The translations under genes and the position numbers were made by a program. Shown here piece by piece: positions 7,436 to 16,117 of a stretch of DNA of 24,348 bases; positions within the stretch are counted from its first letter, which is position 1, and every line of letters starts with the position of its first letter. Location of the stretch: positions 1 to 24,348 of the forward strand of contig DATEMD010000018.1 of NCBI GenBank assembly GCA_035275845.1, written 5' to 3'. The notes under the pieces are model-generated. The model saw only the letters and a list, made by a program, of their open reading frames with translations, ran no database searches and was not told the origin of the DNA. Source of the stretch: REEB95 sp035275845 (GTDB lineage: Bacteria > Pseudomonadota > Alphaproteobacteria > ATCC43930 > CGMCC-115725).

Positions 7436-9418
7436 ATGGGCGGCATCAATCAGGTTCTCGACAGCGCGCTTTCCGGCTTGCTCGCGGCGCAACAAGGCAT
7501 GGCGACCGAGGCCAACAACACCTCGAACGTCAATACGCCGGGTTACGCGGTCGAGGGGCTCAACCAAGTCGCAACCACGAGCACGGTGGGTCCGATCGGC
7601 GGCGTCGGCACCGGCACGTCGGTGGTTTCGATCCAGCGCAGCTTCGACCAATACGTCTATCAAGAAATGGTCCAGGCGGATTCCGTCAACCAGGCCGCAC
7701 AGGTTGTGCTGTCGGGCACGAACTCGCTGTCGTCGGTGTTTCCGTTGGCGTCGGGCGGCGCCGGCGGCCTCGGCAAGATCATCGGCAGTCTGTTCACGGC
7801 CGCCAACACTGTCGCGCAGGATCCGGCGAATTTATCCAACCGCGACGCTTTCCTGAGCAGTGCGCAGCAAGTGACGTCGCTGTTCCAGTCGGTCGGCAGC
7901 CAGCTTGCGTCCAATATCAGCACGGTCAACGGCCAGATCACGCAATCGGTGGCGCAGATCAACAACCTCGCGACCCAGATCGCGCAGATCAATCAGGACA
8001 TCCTGAGCAAGAGCGGACCGTCGGACTCGGCGACCAACAGTCTCATCGACCAGGCCGATCAGCTCGTCCAGCAGCTCGGCGAGCAGGTCGGAATCACCGT
8101 CGCGCCGGGCGCCAGCGGCACCATGGACGTCTACCTCGCTGGCGGCATGGCGCTGGTCAACGGCGCGACCTCGTACAGCCTGGCGGCAGCAACCGGCAGC
8201 TTCAACGACGGCACATTGGCAATCAAATATTCGCCGAACGGCGAAGACCTGACCAATCGGGTCTCCGGCGGGCAGCTCGGCGGCCTGCTCAGCATGCGCT
8301 CGCAATATGTCAGCGCCAACGACAGCGTTGGCGGGCTGGCTGTGGCCTTGGCGTCCGCGATCAACGGGCAACAGACGCTCGGCCTGACTCTTAACGGCCA
8401 GCTCGGCAAGGCGCTCTTCTCGGTGCCGGCGCCGGTGGTTTTTGCCGGCGCCGGCAACACCGGCACGGCGACGGTTACCGCGACGATCACGAATCCCAAT
8501 GCGTTCACGCCCGGCGACTACGTCCTGACGCGCACCGCCGGCGGTTATCAGGCGGTCAACGTCCAGACTGGCCAGAGCACGACGCTCGGCGCCGGACCGA
8601 CACTGTCGCTCGATGGCATGTCGATCACGGTTACCGGTGCCGCTAATGTTGGTGACTCGTTCGAGATCGAGCCGACGCTCAAGGCTGCGAATGGGATAGC
8701 GGTCACCACCACCGATCCGTCGGCGATCGCCGCGGCGGCGCCTTATGTCGCGACCGCAGGTGTCGTTGCCAACGGCGGCATCAACAACACCAACGTCGGC
8801 AACGTGACCATGACCGCCGGCGCGCCGACGCTCAGCGGCTCGTTGCCAGCGGGCACGGTCATCCTCCCGGCGGCCGATTTCGGCCAACAGATGAGCGTCA
8901 AATTCACCTCGGCGACGACGTTCAACGTGCTCAACAGCAGCAACGTGGTGATCGCGTCGGGCACCTATAGCGGCGCCAGTGGCGCCGAAGTCGCCGTCGC
9001 CTATCCGTCGCCGCCGGCGCCCGCCGGCGAAGTGGCGACGCTCACGCTATCGGCTGGGACGCCGGTTGCTGGCGACAGCTTCGTGATGACGCCGGGCGGC
9101 ACCGGCAGCAACGGCAACATGGTGGCGATGGCGGATTTGCAGACCGCCAAACTGCTGTCCGGCCAGACGCTGAGCGACGCTTATACGAAGACGGTGACCG
9201 ACATCGGCGATCGCGGCGCCGAAGCCAGTGCGGCCGGGCAGGCGGCTCAATCGGTGTTCAACCGGGCGCGGGCCAACGAGCAGTCGATTTCCGGCGTCAA
9301 TCTCGACGAGGAAGCGGCCAATCTGGTTCAGCTACAACAGGCCTATCAGGCAAATGCGCAAGTGATCGGCACGATCCAATCGCTGATCTCGTCGCTGCTC
9401 ACCGCGATGCACGGATAA
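7436..9418 (+). CDS. flgK: FlgK, hook-filament junction protein 1
   Basis: FlgK is the first junction protein between hook and filament. The 660-aa product starts with INQVLDSALSGLLAAQQGMA and NNTSNVNTPGYAVEGLNQV, the FlgK version of the rod/hook N-terminal motif. The N-terminal third holds long coiled segments (QITQSVAQINNLATQIAQIN). The C-terminus ends with GVNLDEEAANLVQLQQAYQA followed by NAQVIGTIQSLISSLL, the family hallmark. The large Ala/Gly/Thr-rich middle (about 330-560) is the variable exposed domain and makes the protein longer than the enteric homologue of about 550 aa. flgL follows 11 bp downstream. Confidence 0.96.
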   Translation: MGGINQVLDSALSGLLAAQQGMATEANNTSNVNTPGYAVEGLNQVATTSTVGPIGGVGTGTSVVSIQRSFDQYVYQEMVQADSVNQAAQVVLSGTNSLSSVFPLASGGAGGLGKIIGSLFTAANTVAQDPANLSNRDAFLSSAQQVTSLFQSVGSQLASNISTVNGQITQSVAQINNLATQIAQINQDILSKSGPSDSATNSLIDQADQLVQQLGEQVGITVAPGASGTMDVYLAGGMALVNGATSYSLAAATGSFNDGTLAIKYSPNGEDLTNRVSGGQLGGLLSMRSQYVSANDSVGGLAVALASAINGQQTLGLTLNGQLGKALFSVPAPVVFAGAGNTGTATVTATITNPNAFTPGDYVLTRTAGGYQAVNVQTGQSTTLGAGPTLSLDGMSITVTGAANVGDSFEIEPTLKAANGIAVTTTDPSAIAAAAPYVATAGVVANGGINNTNVGNVTMTAGAPTLSGSLPAGTVILPAADFGQQMSVKFTSATTFNVLNSSNVVIASGTYSGASGAEVAVAYPSPPAPAGEVATLTLSAGTPVAGDSFVMTPGGTGSNGNMVAMADLQTAKLLSGQTLSDAYTKTVTDIGDRGAEASAAGQAAQSVFNRARANEQSISGVNLDEEAANLVQLQQAYQANAQVIGTIQSLISSLLTAMHG

Positions 9419-9429
9419 GAGGGTCGGCC

Positions 9430-10692
9430 ATGCGCATCAGCACCAACGAATTCCTCCTCGGCTCGCTCAACGACATGCTGGCGCAGGAATCGACGGTCAG
9501 TAACCTCAATCAGCAGATCGCCAGCGGCCAGTCGGTGGTCAACGCCACTGACAATCCGTCGGCCGCCGCGGCGGTGCTCGACACCAGCAATCAGATCAGC
9601 GAGATCTCGACCAATATCAACAACGCGCAGGCGGTTTCGAGCACGATGAACGAGACGCTGAGCGTGCTCAACCAGGTCGACAACCTCCTGAACCAGGTCC
9701 AGTCGACCGCGCTGCAAGGCGCCACCGCCACCGCCAGCAGCAACGACCGCACCGCGCTTGCCGGTGCCGTGCAAGGCTCGCTCCAGGAACTCGTGCAGCT
9801 TGCGAATACACAGCTGTCCAATGGCCAATACATCTTCGGCGGATCGCAGGCCACCAACGCGCCGTTCCAAATGACGCCGACCGGCCAGGTCGTTTTCAAG
9901 GGTGACGCTGGCGTCAATCAGATCGAGATCGGTCCCTCGCTGCAGGTGCCCGTGGCCGTTTCGGGCCAGTCCGTCTTCATGCAGGTTCCCGACGGCAATG
10001 GCAGCTTCGCGGTGGCGGCATCGGGCACCAACACCGGAACCGGCGTGGCGGCGCTGGGCGGCGTGCTCAATTCGGCACTGGTCAACACCGAGCATCTTGC
10101 CAACACTCAATTCGAGATTTCGTTCACCGCCGGCGCAGGTGGCACGCTCAACTATTCGATCGCCAGCGGCAAGGGCGCGCCGGGCAGCGCGTCGTTCCTC
10201 GCCAGCAGCGGCACCGTCGCGGCCGGCGCGTACAACAGCGCGAGCGCGGCATTGTCATTTGGCGGCATGGATATCTCGTTCACCGGCGCACCGGCAGCGG
10301 GCGACCATTTCATGGTCCGCACCAGCCAGACGACCAGCGCCTTCCAGGCGCTTCAGAACGTGATCGCCGCGTTGCAGGCACCGGTTGACGGCGCCAGCGG
10401 CACACGGGCGCGTGCCGATCAACTGATCCAGGATGCGTTAGCGACGCTTAACCAAGTGCACACCAGCACCCTGTCGGCCGAAGCCTCGCTCGGCACCAGC
10501 CTCAGCGAGATCAACGCGGTGCAAAACCAGGACAACACTGTCACCACGACCGACCAGGCCAACCTCGCGAATATCCAAAGCGCCAGCCTGCCCGACGTGA
10601 TGACCCGATTCAGCGAAGGGGTCACGGCGCTGCAAGCCGCGCAAGCCGCGTTCGGCAAAATCAGCGGCCTGTCGCTTTTTAAATATATTTAG
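9430..10692 (+). CDS. flgL: FlgL, hook-filament junction protein 3 (flagellin-like)
   Basis: FlgL is the second junction protein, next to the filament, and is related to flagellin. The 420-aa product has the N-terminal motif RISTNEFLLGSLNDMLAQES, then LNQQIASGQSVVNATDNPSA, equivalent to the flagellin 'SSG..I..A.D.P' motif. The C-terminal coiled region includes NQDNTVTTTDQANLANIQSA and ends in ALQAAQAAFGKISGLSLFKY. It is longer than the enteric protein of about 317 aa because of a beta-rich middle (about 150-310). It is the last gene of the flg operon; a weak hairpin and a new promoter follow. Confidence 0.95.
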   Translation: MRISTNEFLLGSLNDMLAQESTVSNLNQQIASGQSVVNATDNPSAAAAVLDTSNQISEISTNINNAQAVSSTMNETLSVLNQVDNLLNQVQSTALQGATATASSNDRTALAGAVQGSLQELVQLANTQLSNGQYIFGGSQATNAPFQMTPTGQVVFKGDAGVNQIEIGPSLQVPVAVSGQSVFMQVPDGNGSFAVAASGTNTGTGVAALGGVLNSALVNTEHLANTQFEISFTAGAGGTLNYSIASGKGAPGSASFLASSGTVAAGAYNSASAALSFGGMDISFTGAPAAGDHFMVRTSQTTSAFQALQNVIAALQAPVDGASGTRARADQLIQDALATLNQVHTSTLSAEASLGTSLSEINAVQNQDNTVTTTDQANLANIQSASLPDVMTRFSEGVTALQAAQAAFGKISGLSLFKYI

Positions 10693-10693
10693 C

Positions 10694-10725
10694 GGAGCGC
10701 CGTTGAATGCTCCCTGCAGGTTTTT
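10694..10725 (+). terminator. Possible weak terminator after flgL
   Basis: GGAGC (10694-10698) can pair with GCTCC (10709-10713) across a 10-nt loop, and a run of five T follows at 10721-10725. The stem is short and the T run is set back by 7 nt, so this is only a candidate for separating the flg operon from the glycosyltransferase operon. Confidence 0.3.
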
Positions 10726-10739
10726 CCCTGTCTTTGGAA

Positions 10740-10767
10740 TTGCCAAAAAACGGAAAATCGCTATATT
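10740..10767 (+). promoter_or_regulatory. Sigma70-like promoter with embedded GGAAAATCGC element, before the glycosyltransferase operon
   Basis: TTGCCA (10740-10745) and TATATT (10762-10767) are separated by 16 bp, a good housekeeping -35/-10 pair in an AT-rich stretch. The spacer contains GGAAAATCGC at 10752-10761, also found twice before the HTH regulator at 21394. The predicted transcript would begin around 10774, about 30 nt before the likely ATG at 10804. The promoter call is by eye; the operator idea is inference from the repeated element. Confidence 0.55.
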
Positions 10768-10803
10768 CCGGGAAGTGAAGCGTAGACCCAGGTGACCCGC
10801 CCG

Positions 10804-13800
10804 ATGGACGCGACGGCTGCAATCGCCGACCCCGAGGTCGGCCCGGCGAAATCCACTGCCGCGCAAACGCCGCGGTCGGACAGCGCGCCGCCTGAACGGC
10901 GCGCTGTTTTCGTGCTTGGCATGCACCGCAGCGGCACTTCGGCGGTAACGCGCGTGCTCAACTTGCTTGGCGTCGAACTCGGTCACGGATTGATGGCCGC
11001 GTCGCCGGACAACGAGCGCGGCTATTGGGAACACTTGGCGATCGTGCAAGAGCACCATCAGCTGCTCGAGACGTTGGGATCGAGCTGGGACGACGTGCGC
11101 GCCTTACCGGCGGATTGGACGAAGAACCCTGCGGCGGTGAGCGCGGCGCAGCGCCTCCGTGCCATCGTCGAACGCGAATTCAACGCAGCGCCGCTGTGGG
11201 GCCTCAAGGACCCGCGGCTGTGCCGCCTGCTGCCGTTGTGGTTGCCGCTGTTGCGCACGATGCGGATCACGCCGCATTTCATCCTGGTTCTTCGTCATCC
11301 GGCCGAAGTCGCTGCGTCGCTGGCCAAGCGCGATCGTAAAAGCCGCGCCGCAGCGGCGCTGCTGTGGTTGCGTCATATGCTCGAAGCCGAGCGCGCCACG
11401 CGTGGCTTGCCGCGGACGATCGTCAATTTCGCCGACCTGATCGAGAATCCGCGTAACTGGTCGGCCGAGTTTCGCCGCGTGGCGGTCGAGTGCGGCCTCG
11501 ACTGGTCGAACGACTATCAGGCGATCGATGCGGCTGTCGGCGCCTTTCTGTCGCCGGCTTTGCGCCACCACCAGACCACGACGACAAGCGGCGCGGACGA
11601 TTTCGGTGCCTGGGTGCAATCGGTCTACGACGCCTTGCGCGCGCCCCAATGTCAGATTGCGGAATGTGACCGGGTGGCCGGCGAGATCGAACGGGCCGAC
11701 CAGGTCTGGGGCCGCCTTGCCGGTGCATCCGCGGCGCCCGAAAGCGGCCTGTCGCGCGAAGGGCTATGCGACGAAGTCAGGCGTTTGCAACACACCAACG
11801 TCGAACTGCGCGAGGCGGCGTCGCGCAAGGACACCGAGCTGCGCGAGCTGCAAGCGTGTATCCGCAAGTATGGTCGCGGCCCGCTCGCCACACTGACGGC
11901 TGCCGACGCCTACGCCAAATGGATCGAAGGTTTTGCCAAGACGGCGGCTGGTCGCGCCGAATGGGTCGCCGAGCGCGTCGCACAATGGCCGCACACGCCG
12001 CGCTTCACGTTCGGCATGGTGTTGCCGGAAGGCATCGAGGCCAACGTCGCCCTGACGGTCGCGTCGCTCCAGGCTTTGACGGCCGGCGATTGGCGCCTGT
12101 TCGTCGTCGCGGCCATGCCGGCGCCGCCCGGTATTGCCGCCGACCCGCGCGTCATCTGGCAGGTCGCGGCCAACGAACGTCCGGTAGTGACGCTCAATCG
12201 GCTGCTGCGTGATGCCGCGGCGGACTGGATCGGGTTGATCGATGCCGGCGACCAGTTGGCGCCGCACGCGCTGTTTGCGCTTGCCGACGCCGGATTCCGC
12301 CACGCCGACTGGGCCGCGATCTATTCCGACGAGGATCGGATCGACGGGCAGGGGCAGCGCGCGAACCCGCAATTCAAACCCGACTTCAATATCGACCTGA
12401 TGCGCAGCATGCCCTATGTCGGCGGCCTGATGGTGGTCCGTCCGGCCGAATTCGCGGCGCTGGGTGGTTTCGATGCCGAGCGGGACGGCCTCGAGGAATA
12501 CGATCTGGCGCTACGGGTGGCGGAGCGTCAGGGCGCCAAGGGTTTCGGCCACGTCGCGGACGTGCTCTACCACCGCCTGGCCGGCAGCGGACGCACGCGG
12601 CGTCCGATCCAGGAGATCATTGCCGAAGGCCCGCGCGCGGTCGCGGCGCATCTACAGCGGCTCGGCGTTGACGCGACGGTCGAGTCCGGCGCGGTGCCGA
12701 CCCAATTCCGCGTGCGCTATCGCCATGCGGGGCCGGAGCCGTTGGTCTCGATCATCATTCCGACGCGCGATCGACTGCACCTGCTCAAGGAATGCGTCGA
12801 GACGCTGCTCGCCAAGACGCGCTATGCCAACTACGAAGTCATCATCATCGACAACGACAGTACCGCGCGCGACGCCCGCGAATATCTCGATTTGATCGAG
12901 GCGCGCCGCAACGAGATCGCCTCGCGGCTGCGCGTCATTCGTCATGCCGGTGCGTTCAATTTCTCGGCCATGAACAACCGCGCGGTGCGCGAGGAGGCAC
13001 GCGGCGAATATGTCTGCTTGCTCAACAACGACACCGCCGTGATCGAGCCGGAATGGCTCGACGAGATGATGATGCATGCGCGGCGCCCCGAGGTTGGCGT
13101 CGTCGGCGCCAAGCTCCATTTTCCCAATCACACCATCCAGCACGGCGGTGTGATCATGGGTGTTGGCTGGGGTGCGCCGGCTGACCATCCTTATATCGGC
13201 CAGCCACCGAACGCGCCGGGCTATTGGGGCCGGCTGACCGCGGTGCAGGATTTCTCGGCGGTGACCGGTGCCTGTCTGTTGACGCGCCGTGCGCTGTACG
13301 AAGAGGTCGGCGGTCTCGACGCAGAAGCGTTGCACGACAATTACCAGGACGTCGACTATTGCCTGAAGGTTCGCCGGGCCGGCTATCTCGTCGTCTGGAC
13401 GCCGTATGCACGCCTGATGCATGAGTCGGGCGTTAGCCGCCGCGACCGTGCGAGCAAGGAGCCGACAGCCGAACAACGCGCGCGTCTCAACCGCGAACGC
13501 GACACGATGTACGACCGCTGGATGCCGGTGATCGCGTTCGATCCAGCTTACAACCCCAATCTGTCGTCAGTTGGCAACGGTTTCGACATCGAAGCCGACC
13601 GGATGCGCTGCTGGAATCCGGAATTCCGGCCGCGGCCGCGCGTGATCGCGCATGCCGCCGATCGCGACGCTTGCGGCGAATATCGAATCATCGCGCCGAG
13701 CCGCGTGTTGTTCGATGCCGGCGCGTTGCAGGCCTGCGAGACGATGCGGCTGATGATGCCGCCCGAATACGCGCGCATCGCGCCCGAGACCATCGTGTTC

Positions 13801-14610
13801 CAGCGCCAGATCGAAGATCACCAGATCGAAAAGATCGAGGAGATCAAGCGGCACAGCCGTGCCTTCCGCGTGTTCGAGCTCGACGATCTGCTCACCAATC
13901 TGCCGCTCAAGAGCGTGCACCGCCCGAATATTCCGCGCGACGTCGGCCAGCGCCTGCGGCGCGCGCTGGCTTCGTGCGATCGCCTGGTCGTCAGCACGGA
14001 GCCGTTGGCCAAGGCCTACGGCCCGATGTGCGATCAGGTCGTGGTCCTGCCGAACCGGCTTGAACGCAGCCGTTGGCAGGGTTTCCAAGAGACGCCGCGC
14101 ACCGAAGGCCGGATACGGGTCGGTTGGGCCGGGGCGCTCGGCCATCTCGGCGATCTGGAAATGATGGCCAGCGTCGTCGAGGAAACCGCGAAGGAGGTCG
14201 ATTGGGTCTTCTTCGGCATGTGTCCGGATGCGTTGCGGCCGTTCGTGAAGGAATTTCACGATTGGGTGCCGATCCCGGAATATCCGGCGAAACTCGCGTC
14301 ACTCGGTCTCGATCTCGGCGTCGCGCCGCTCGAGTTCAATCCGTTCAACGAGGCGAAAAGCAATCTTCGCCTGCTCGAATACGGCGTGCTCGGCATTCCG
14401 GTGATCTGCACCGATATCGTGCCGTACCAGGGCGACATGCCGGTGCGTCGGGTGAAGAACCGCCACCGCGATTGGGTCAAGGCGATCCGCGAGATGGCGG
14501 CCGACCGTGCCGCCTGTCAGCACGAAGGCGAGGCGTTGCGCCAAGTGGTGCTCGCCGACTGGATGCTCGATCAGCATCTCGATGATTGGTGCAAGGCCTG
14601 GCTGCGATGA
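10804..14610 (+). CDS. Giant sulfotransferase-GT2-GT2-GT-B fusion, putative flagellar glycan enzyme
   Basis: The 1268-aa protein has four catalytic-type modules. Residues 36-285 resemble a sulfotransferase: a PAPS-loop-like LGMHRSGTSA (38-47), WGLKDPRL, and LVLRHPAEVAASL (161-173). A short coiled coil (318-354) follows. Residues 400-595 are a GT2 domain of the O-antigen type with DAGD (480-483) and YSDEDRID. Residues 646-876 are a second GT2 domain with SIIIPTRDR, LLNNDT and NYQDVDYCLKVRRAGY. Residues 946-1266 are GT-B-like with GWAGALGHLGDL and NLRLLEYGVLGIPVICTD. AGGTGA at 10790-10795 favours the ATG at 10804 over the in-frame GTG at 10792. The likely donor for at least one domain is dTDP-rhamnose, since rfbCDA follow with ATGA coupling; the acceptor may be flagellin. 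Substrate and acceptor are inferred from context. Confidence 0.85.
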   Translation: MDATAAIADPEVGPAKSTAAQTPRSDSAPPERRAVFVLGMHRSGTSAVTRVLNLLGVELGHGLMAASPDNERGYWEHLAIVQEHHQLLETLGSSWDDVRALPADWTKNPAAVSAAQRLRAIVEREFNAAPLWGLKDPRLCRLLPLWLPLLRTMRITPHFILVLRHPAEVAASLAKRDRKSRAAAALLWLRHMLEAERATRGLPRTIVNFADLIENPRNWSAEFRRVAVECGLDWSNDYQAIDAAVGAFLSPALRHHQTTTTSGADDFGAWVQSVYDALRAPQCQIAECDRVAGEIERADQVWGRLAGASAAPESGLSREGLCDEVRRLQHTNVELREAASRKDTELRELQACIRKYGRGPLATLTAADAYAKWIEGFAKTAAGRAEWVAERVAQWPHTPRFTFGMVLPEGIEANVALTVASLQALTAGDWRLFVVAAMPAPPGIAADPRVIWQVAANERPVVTLNRLLRDAAADWIGLIDAGDQLAPHALFALADAGFRHADWAAIYSDEDRIDGQGQRANPQFKPDFNIDLMRSMPYVGGLMVVRPAEFAALGGFDAERDGLEEYDLALRVAERQGAKGFGHVADVLYHRLAGSGRTRRPIQEIIAEGPRAVAAHLQRLGVDATVESGAVPTQFRVRYRHAGPEPLVSIIIPTRDRLHLLKECVETLLAKTRYANYEVIIIDNDSTARDAREYLDLIEARRNEIASRLRVIRHAGAFNFSAMNNRAVREEARGEYVCLLNNDTAVIEPEWLDEMMMHARRPEVGVVGAKLHFPNHTIQHGGVIMGVGWGAPADHPYIGQPPNAPGYWGRLTAVQDFSAVTGACLLTRRALYEEVGGLDAEALHDNYQDVDYCLKVRRAGYLVVWTPYARLMHESGVSRRDRASKEPTAEQRARLNRERDTMYDRWMPVIAFDPAYNPNLSSVGNGFDIEADRMRCWNPEFRPRPRVIAHAADRDACGEYRIIAPSRVLFDAGALQACETMRLMMPPEYARIAPETIVFQRQIEDHQIEKIEEIKRHSRAFRVFELDDLLTNLPLKSVHRPNIPRDVGQRLRRALASCDRLVVSTEPLAKAYGPMCDQVVVLPNRLERSRWQGFQETPRTEGRIRVGWAGALGHLGDLEMMASVVEETAKEVDWVFFGMCPDALRPFVKEFHDWVPIPEYPAKLASLGLDLGVAPLEFNPFNEAKSNLRLLEYGVLGIPVICTDIVPYQGDMPVRRVKNRHRDWVKAIREMAADRAACQHEGEALRQVVLADWMLDQHLDDWCKAWLR

Positions 14611-15221
14611 TGCGGGTCGCGCGCCAATCGATTCCCGACATTCTCCTCCTGACGGGCGATCGTTTCCAGGACACGCGCGGTTGGTTTCGCGAGACGTATA
14701 GCGGGCGGACATTCGCCGAGGCAGGCATCGACGTATCATTCGTGCAGGATAACGAATCCTGCTCGGCGCGGGCTGGCACGGTGCGCGGCCTGCATTACCA
14801 GGTATCGCCTTTCGCGCAGGCCAAACTGATGCGTGTTCTCAAGGGCGCAATCCTCGATGTTGCGGTCGACTTGCGGGTCGGATCGCAGACGTTCGGACAA
14901 CACGTTGCCGTGCGGCTCGACGCCAGCCGCGACGAGGCGGTGTTCATCGCGTCCGGCTTCGCGCACGGATTCTGCACGCTCGTCGACGATACGATCGTCA
15001 GCTACAAGGTCTCGGCGCTCTATGCGCCGAAGTGCGAGCACGGCATCCGTTGGGACGACCCGGCGCTCGGCATTCCGTGGCCGGTTACCGCCGAACGCGC
15101 AGTGGTGTCGCCAAAGGATGCGGCGTTGCCGTTGCTCGCTTCGGTCGGCCGCGCCGATCTCTTCGCCCGCCCATCCGTCGTCGGCTTTGCGCACGACCTG
15201 TCGGGCTTGGTCGCGTCATGA
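14607..15221 (+). CDS. rfbC: dTDP-4-dehydrorhamnose 3,5-epimerase
   Basis: RfbC/RmlC epimerises dTDP-4-keto-6-deoxyglucose at C3 and C5, the third step to dTDP-L-rhamnose, in the cytoplasm. The 204-aa cupin protein shows GWFRETYSG, QDNESCSARAGTVRGLHYQ with catalytic His63, LKGAILDVAVDLRVGSQTFG, and GFAHGFCTL. Tyr139 in ALYAP is in the position of the family's catalytic Tyr, and IRWDDPALGIPWP closes the fold. Length is slightly over the common 180-185 aa. The ATG at 14607 overlaps the upstream stop (ATGA). A second ATG at 14610 follows immediately and could serve equally. Confidence 0.93.
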   Translation: MMRVARQSIPDILLLTGDRFQDTRGWFRETYSGRTFAEAGIDVSFVQDNESCSARAGTVRGLHYQVSPFAQAKLMRVLKGAILDVAVDLRVGSQTFGQHVAVRLDASRDEAVFIASGFAHGFCTLVDDTIVSYKVSALYAPKCEHGIRWDDPALGIPWPVTAERAVVSPKDAALPLLASVGRADLFARPSVVGFAHDLSGLVAS

Positions 15222-16117
15222 GCCGCACGGTTCTCGTCTTCGGTAAAGGCAGTCAGGTTGCGCGGAAGCTGCTGAACGCGGCGTGGCCGTCGGACATCAA
15301 GCCTCTCTATGTTGGTCGCGAGATCAACATCGAGAACCAGGAGTTGGTGATCGGCTTGGTGCGCGGCCTGCGGCCGTCGATGATCGTCAACACCGCCGCC
15401 TATACCGCCGTCGACAAGGCGGAAAACGAACCGAAAGCCGCGTTTGCGGCGAACTTTGGCGCGGTCGTCAATATCGGCAAGGCGGCCGGCATCGTCGGCG
15501 CCACGGTCATTCACTTGTCCACCGACTACGTCTTCGACGGCACCCGCGACGCGCCCTATACCGAAACCGACATTCCCAATCCGCAAAGCGTCTACGGCCG
15601 CAGCAAATGGGCGGGTGAATCCGGACTCGCCGCGCTCGGCGTGCCGCAAATCATCCTGCGCACCTCGACCATCTACAGCCAGTTCGAGCGCAGCCTGCTG
15701 CAGCGGGTTCTGGTCCGGCAACGGCTGCGGCACGATCTCTCGGGCATCACCGACCGCTTGATCTGTCCGACATCGGCAGCCGATCTGGCGAACGCGATTG
15801 TCGCCATGGTCGAGGCGCTGCCGCGCGTCGGCGCCGCCGGCCACGGCATCTTTCATTTCGCCGGCCAGCCGCCAGCTTCGGTCTTCGAGTTCATCGCTGC
15901 CGTGGTCGAGCGCGCGGCGCAGTTGGGATTGGCACCGGCGCAGCGCGTGCGGCCGACCGTGGCGGCCGATTGGCCGGCACCGGCGCCGCGGCCGCGCAAC
16001 GGCGCGCTCGATTGCGCGAAAGTGGAACGGGTCTGGGGCATTCGGCCGCTGCCGTGGCGCGTGGCGCTCGACGCGTGTCTGCAACGCATGGTCAAGCAGG
16101 CGACGGTGGCGGCATGA
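15218..16117 (+). CDS. rfbD: dTDP-4-dehydrorhamnose reductase
   Basis: RfbD/RmlD reduces dTDP-4-keto-L-rhamnose to dTDP-L-rhamnose with NAD(P)H. The 299-aa SDR protein shows NTAAYTAVDKAENEP (58-72), LSTDYVFDGT (100-109) and the catalytic YGRSKWAGE, with Tyr126 and Lys130 as the YxxxK pair. The N-terminal nucleotide loop reads VFGKGSQVARKL, so the last Gly of the usual GxxGQLG is replaced, an oddity for the family. The start (ATG 15218) overlaps the rfbC stop by 4 bp. The following gene again starts in an ATGA overlap. Its place between rfbC and rfbA supports the call. Confidence 0.93.
   Translation: MSRTVLVFGKGSQVARKLLNAAWPSDIKPLYVGREINIENQELVIGLVRGLRPSMIVNTAAYTAVDKAENEPKAAFAANFGAVVNIGKAAGIVGATVIHLSTDYVFDGTRDAPYTETDIPNPQSVYGRSKWAGESGLAALGVPQIILRTSTIYSQFERSLLQRVLVRQRLRHDLSGITDRLICPTSAADLANAIVAMVEALPRVGAAGHGIFHFAGQPPASVFEFIAAVVERAAQLGLAPAQRVRPTVAADWPAPAPRPRNGALDCAKVERVWGIRPLPWRVALDACLQRMVKQATVAA

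Noticed and set aside
10792..10803. GTG start for the glycosyltransferase fusion
   Set aside because: AGGTGA at 10790-10795 is well spaced for the ATG at 10804, and the GTG lies inside that Shine-Dalgarno.
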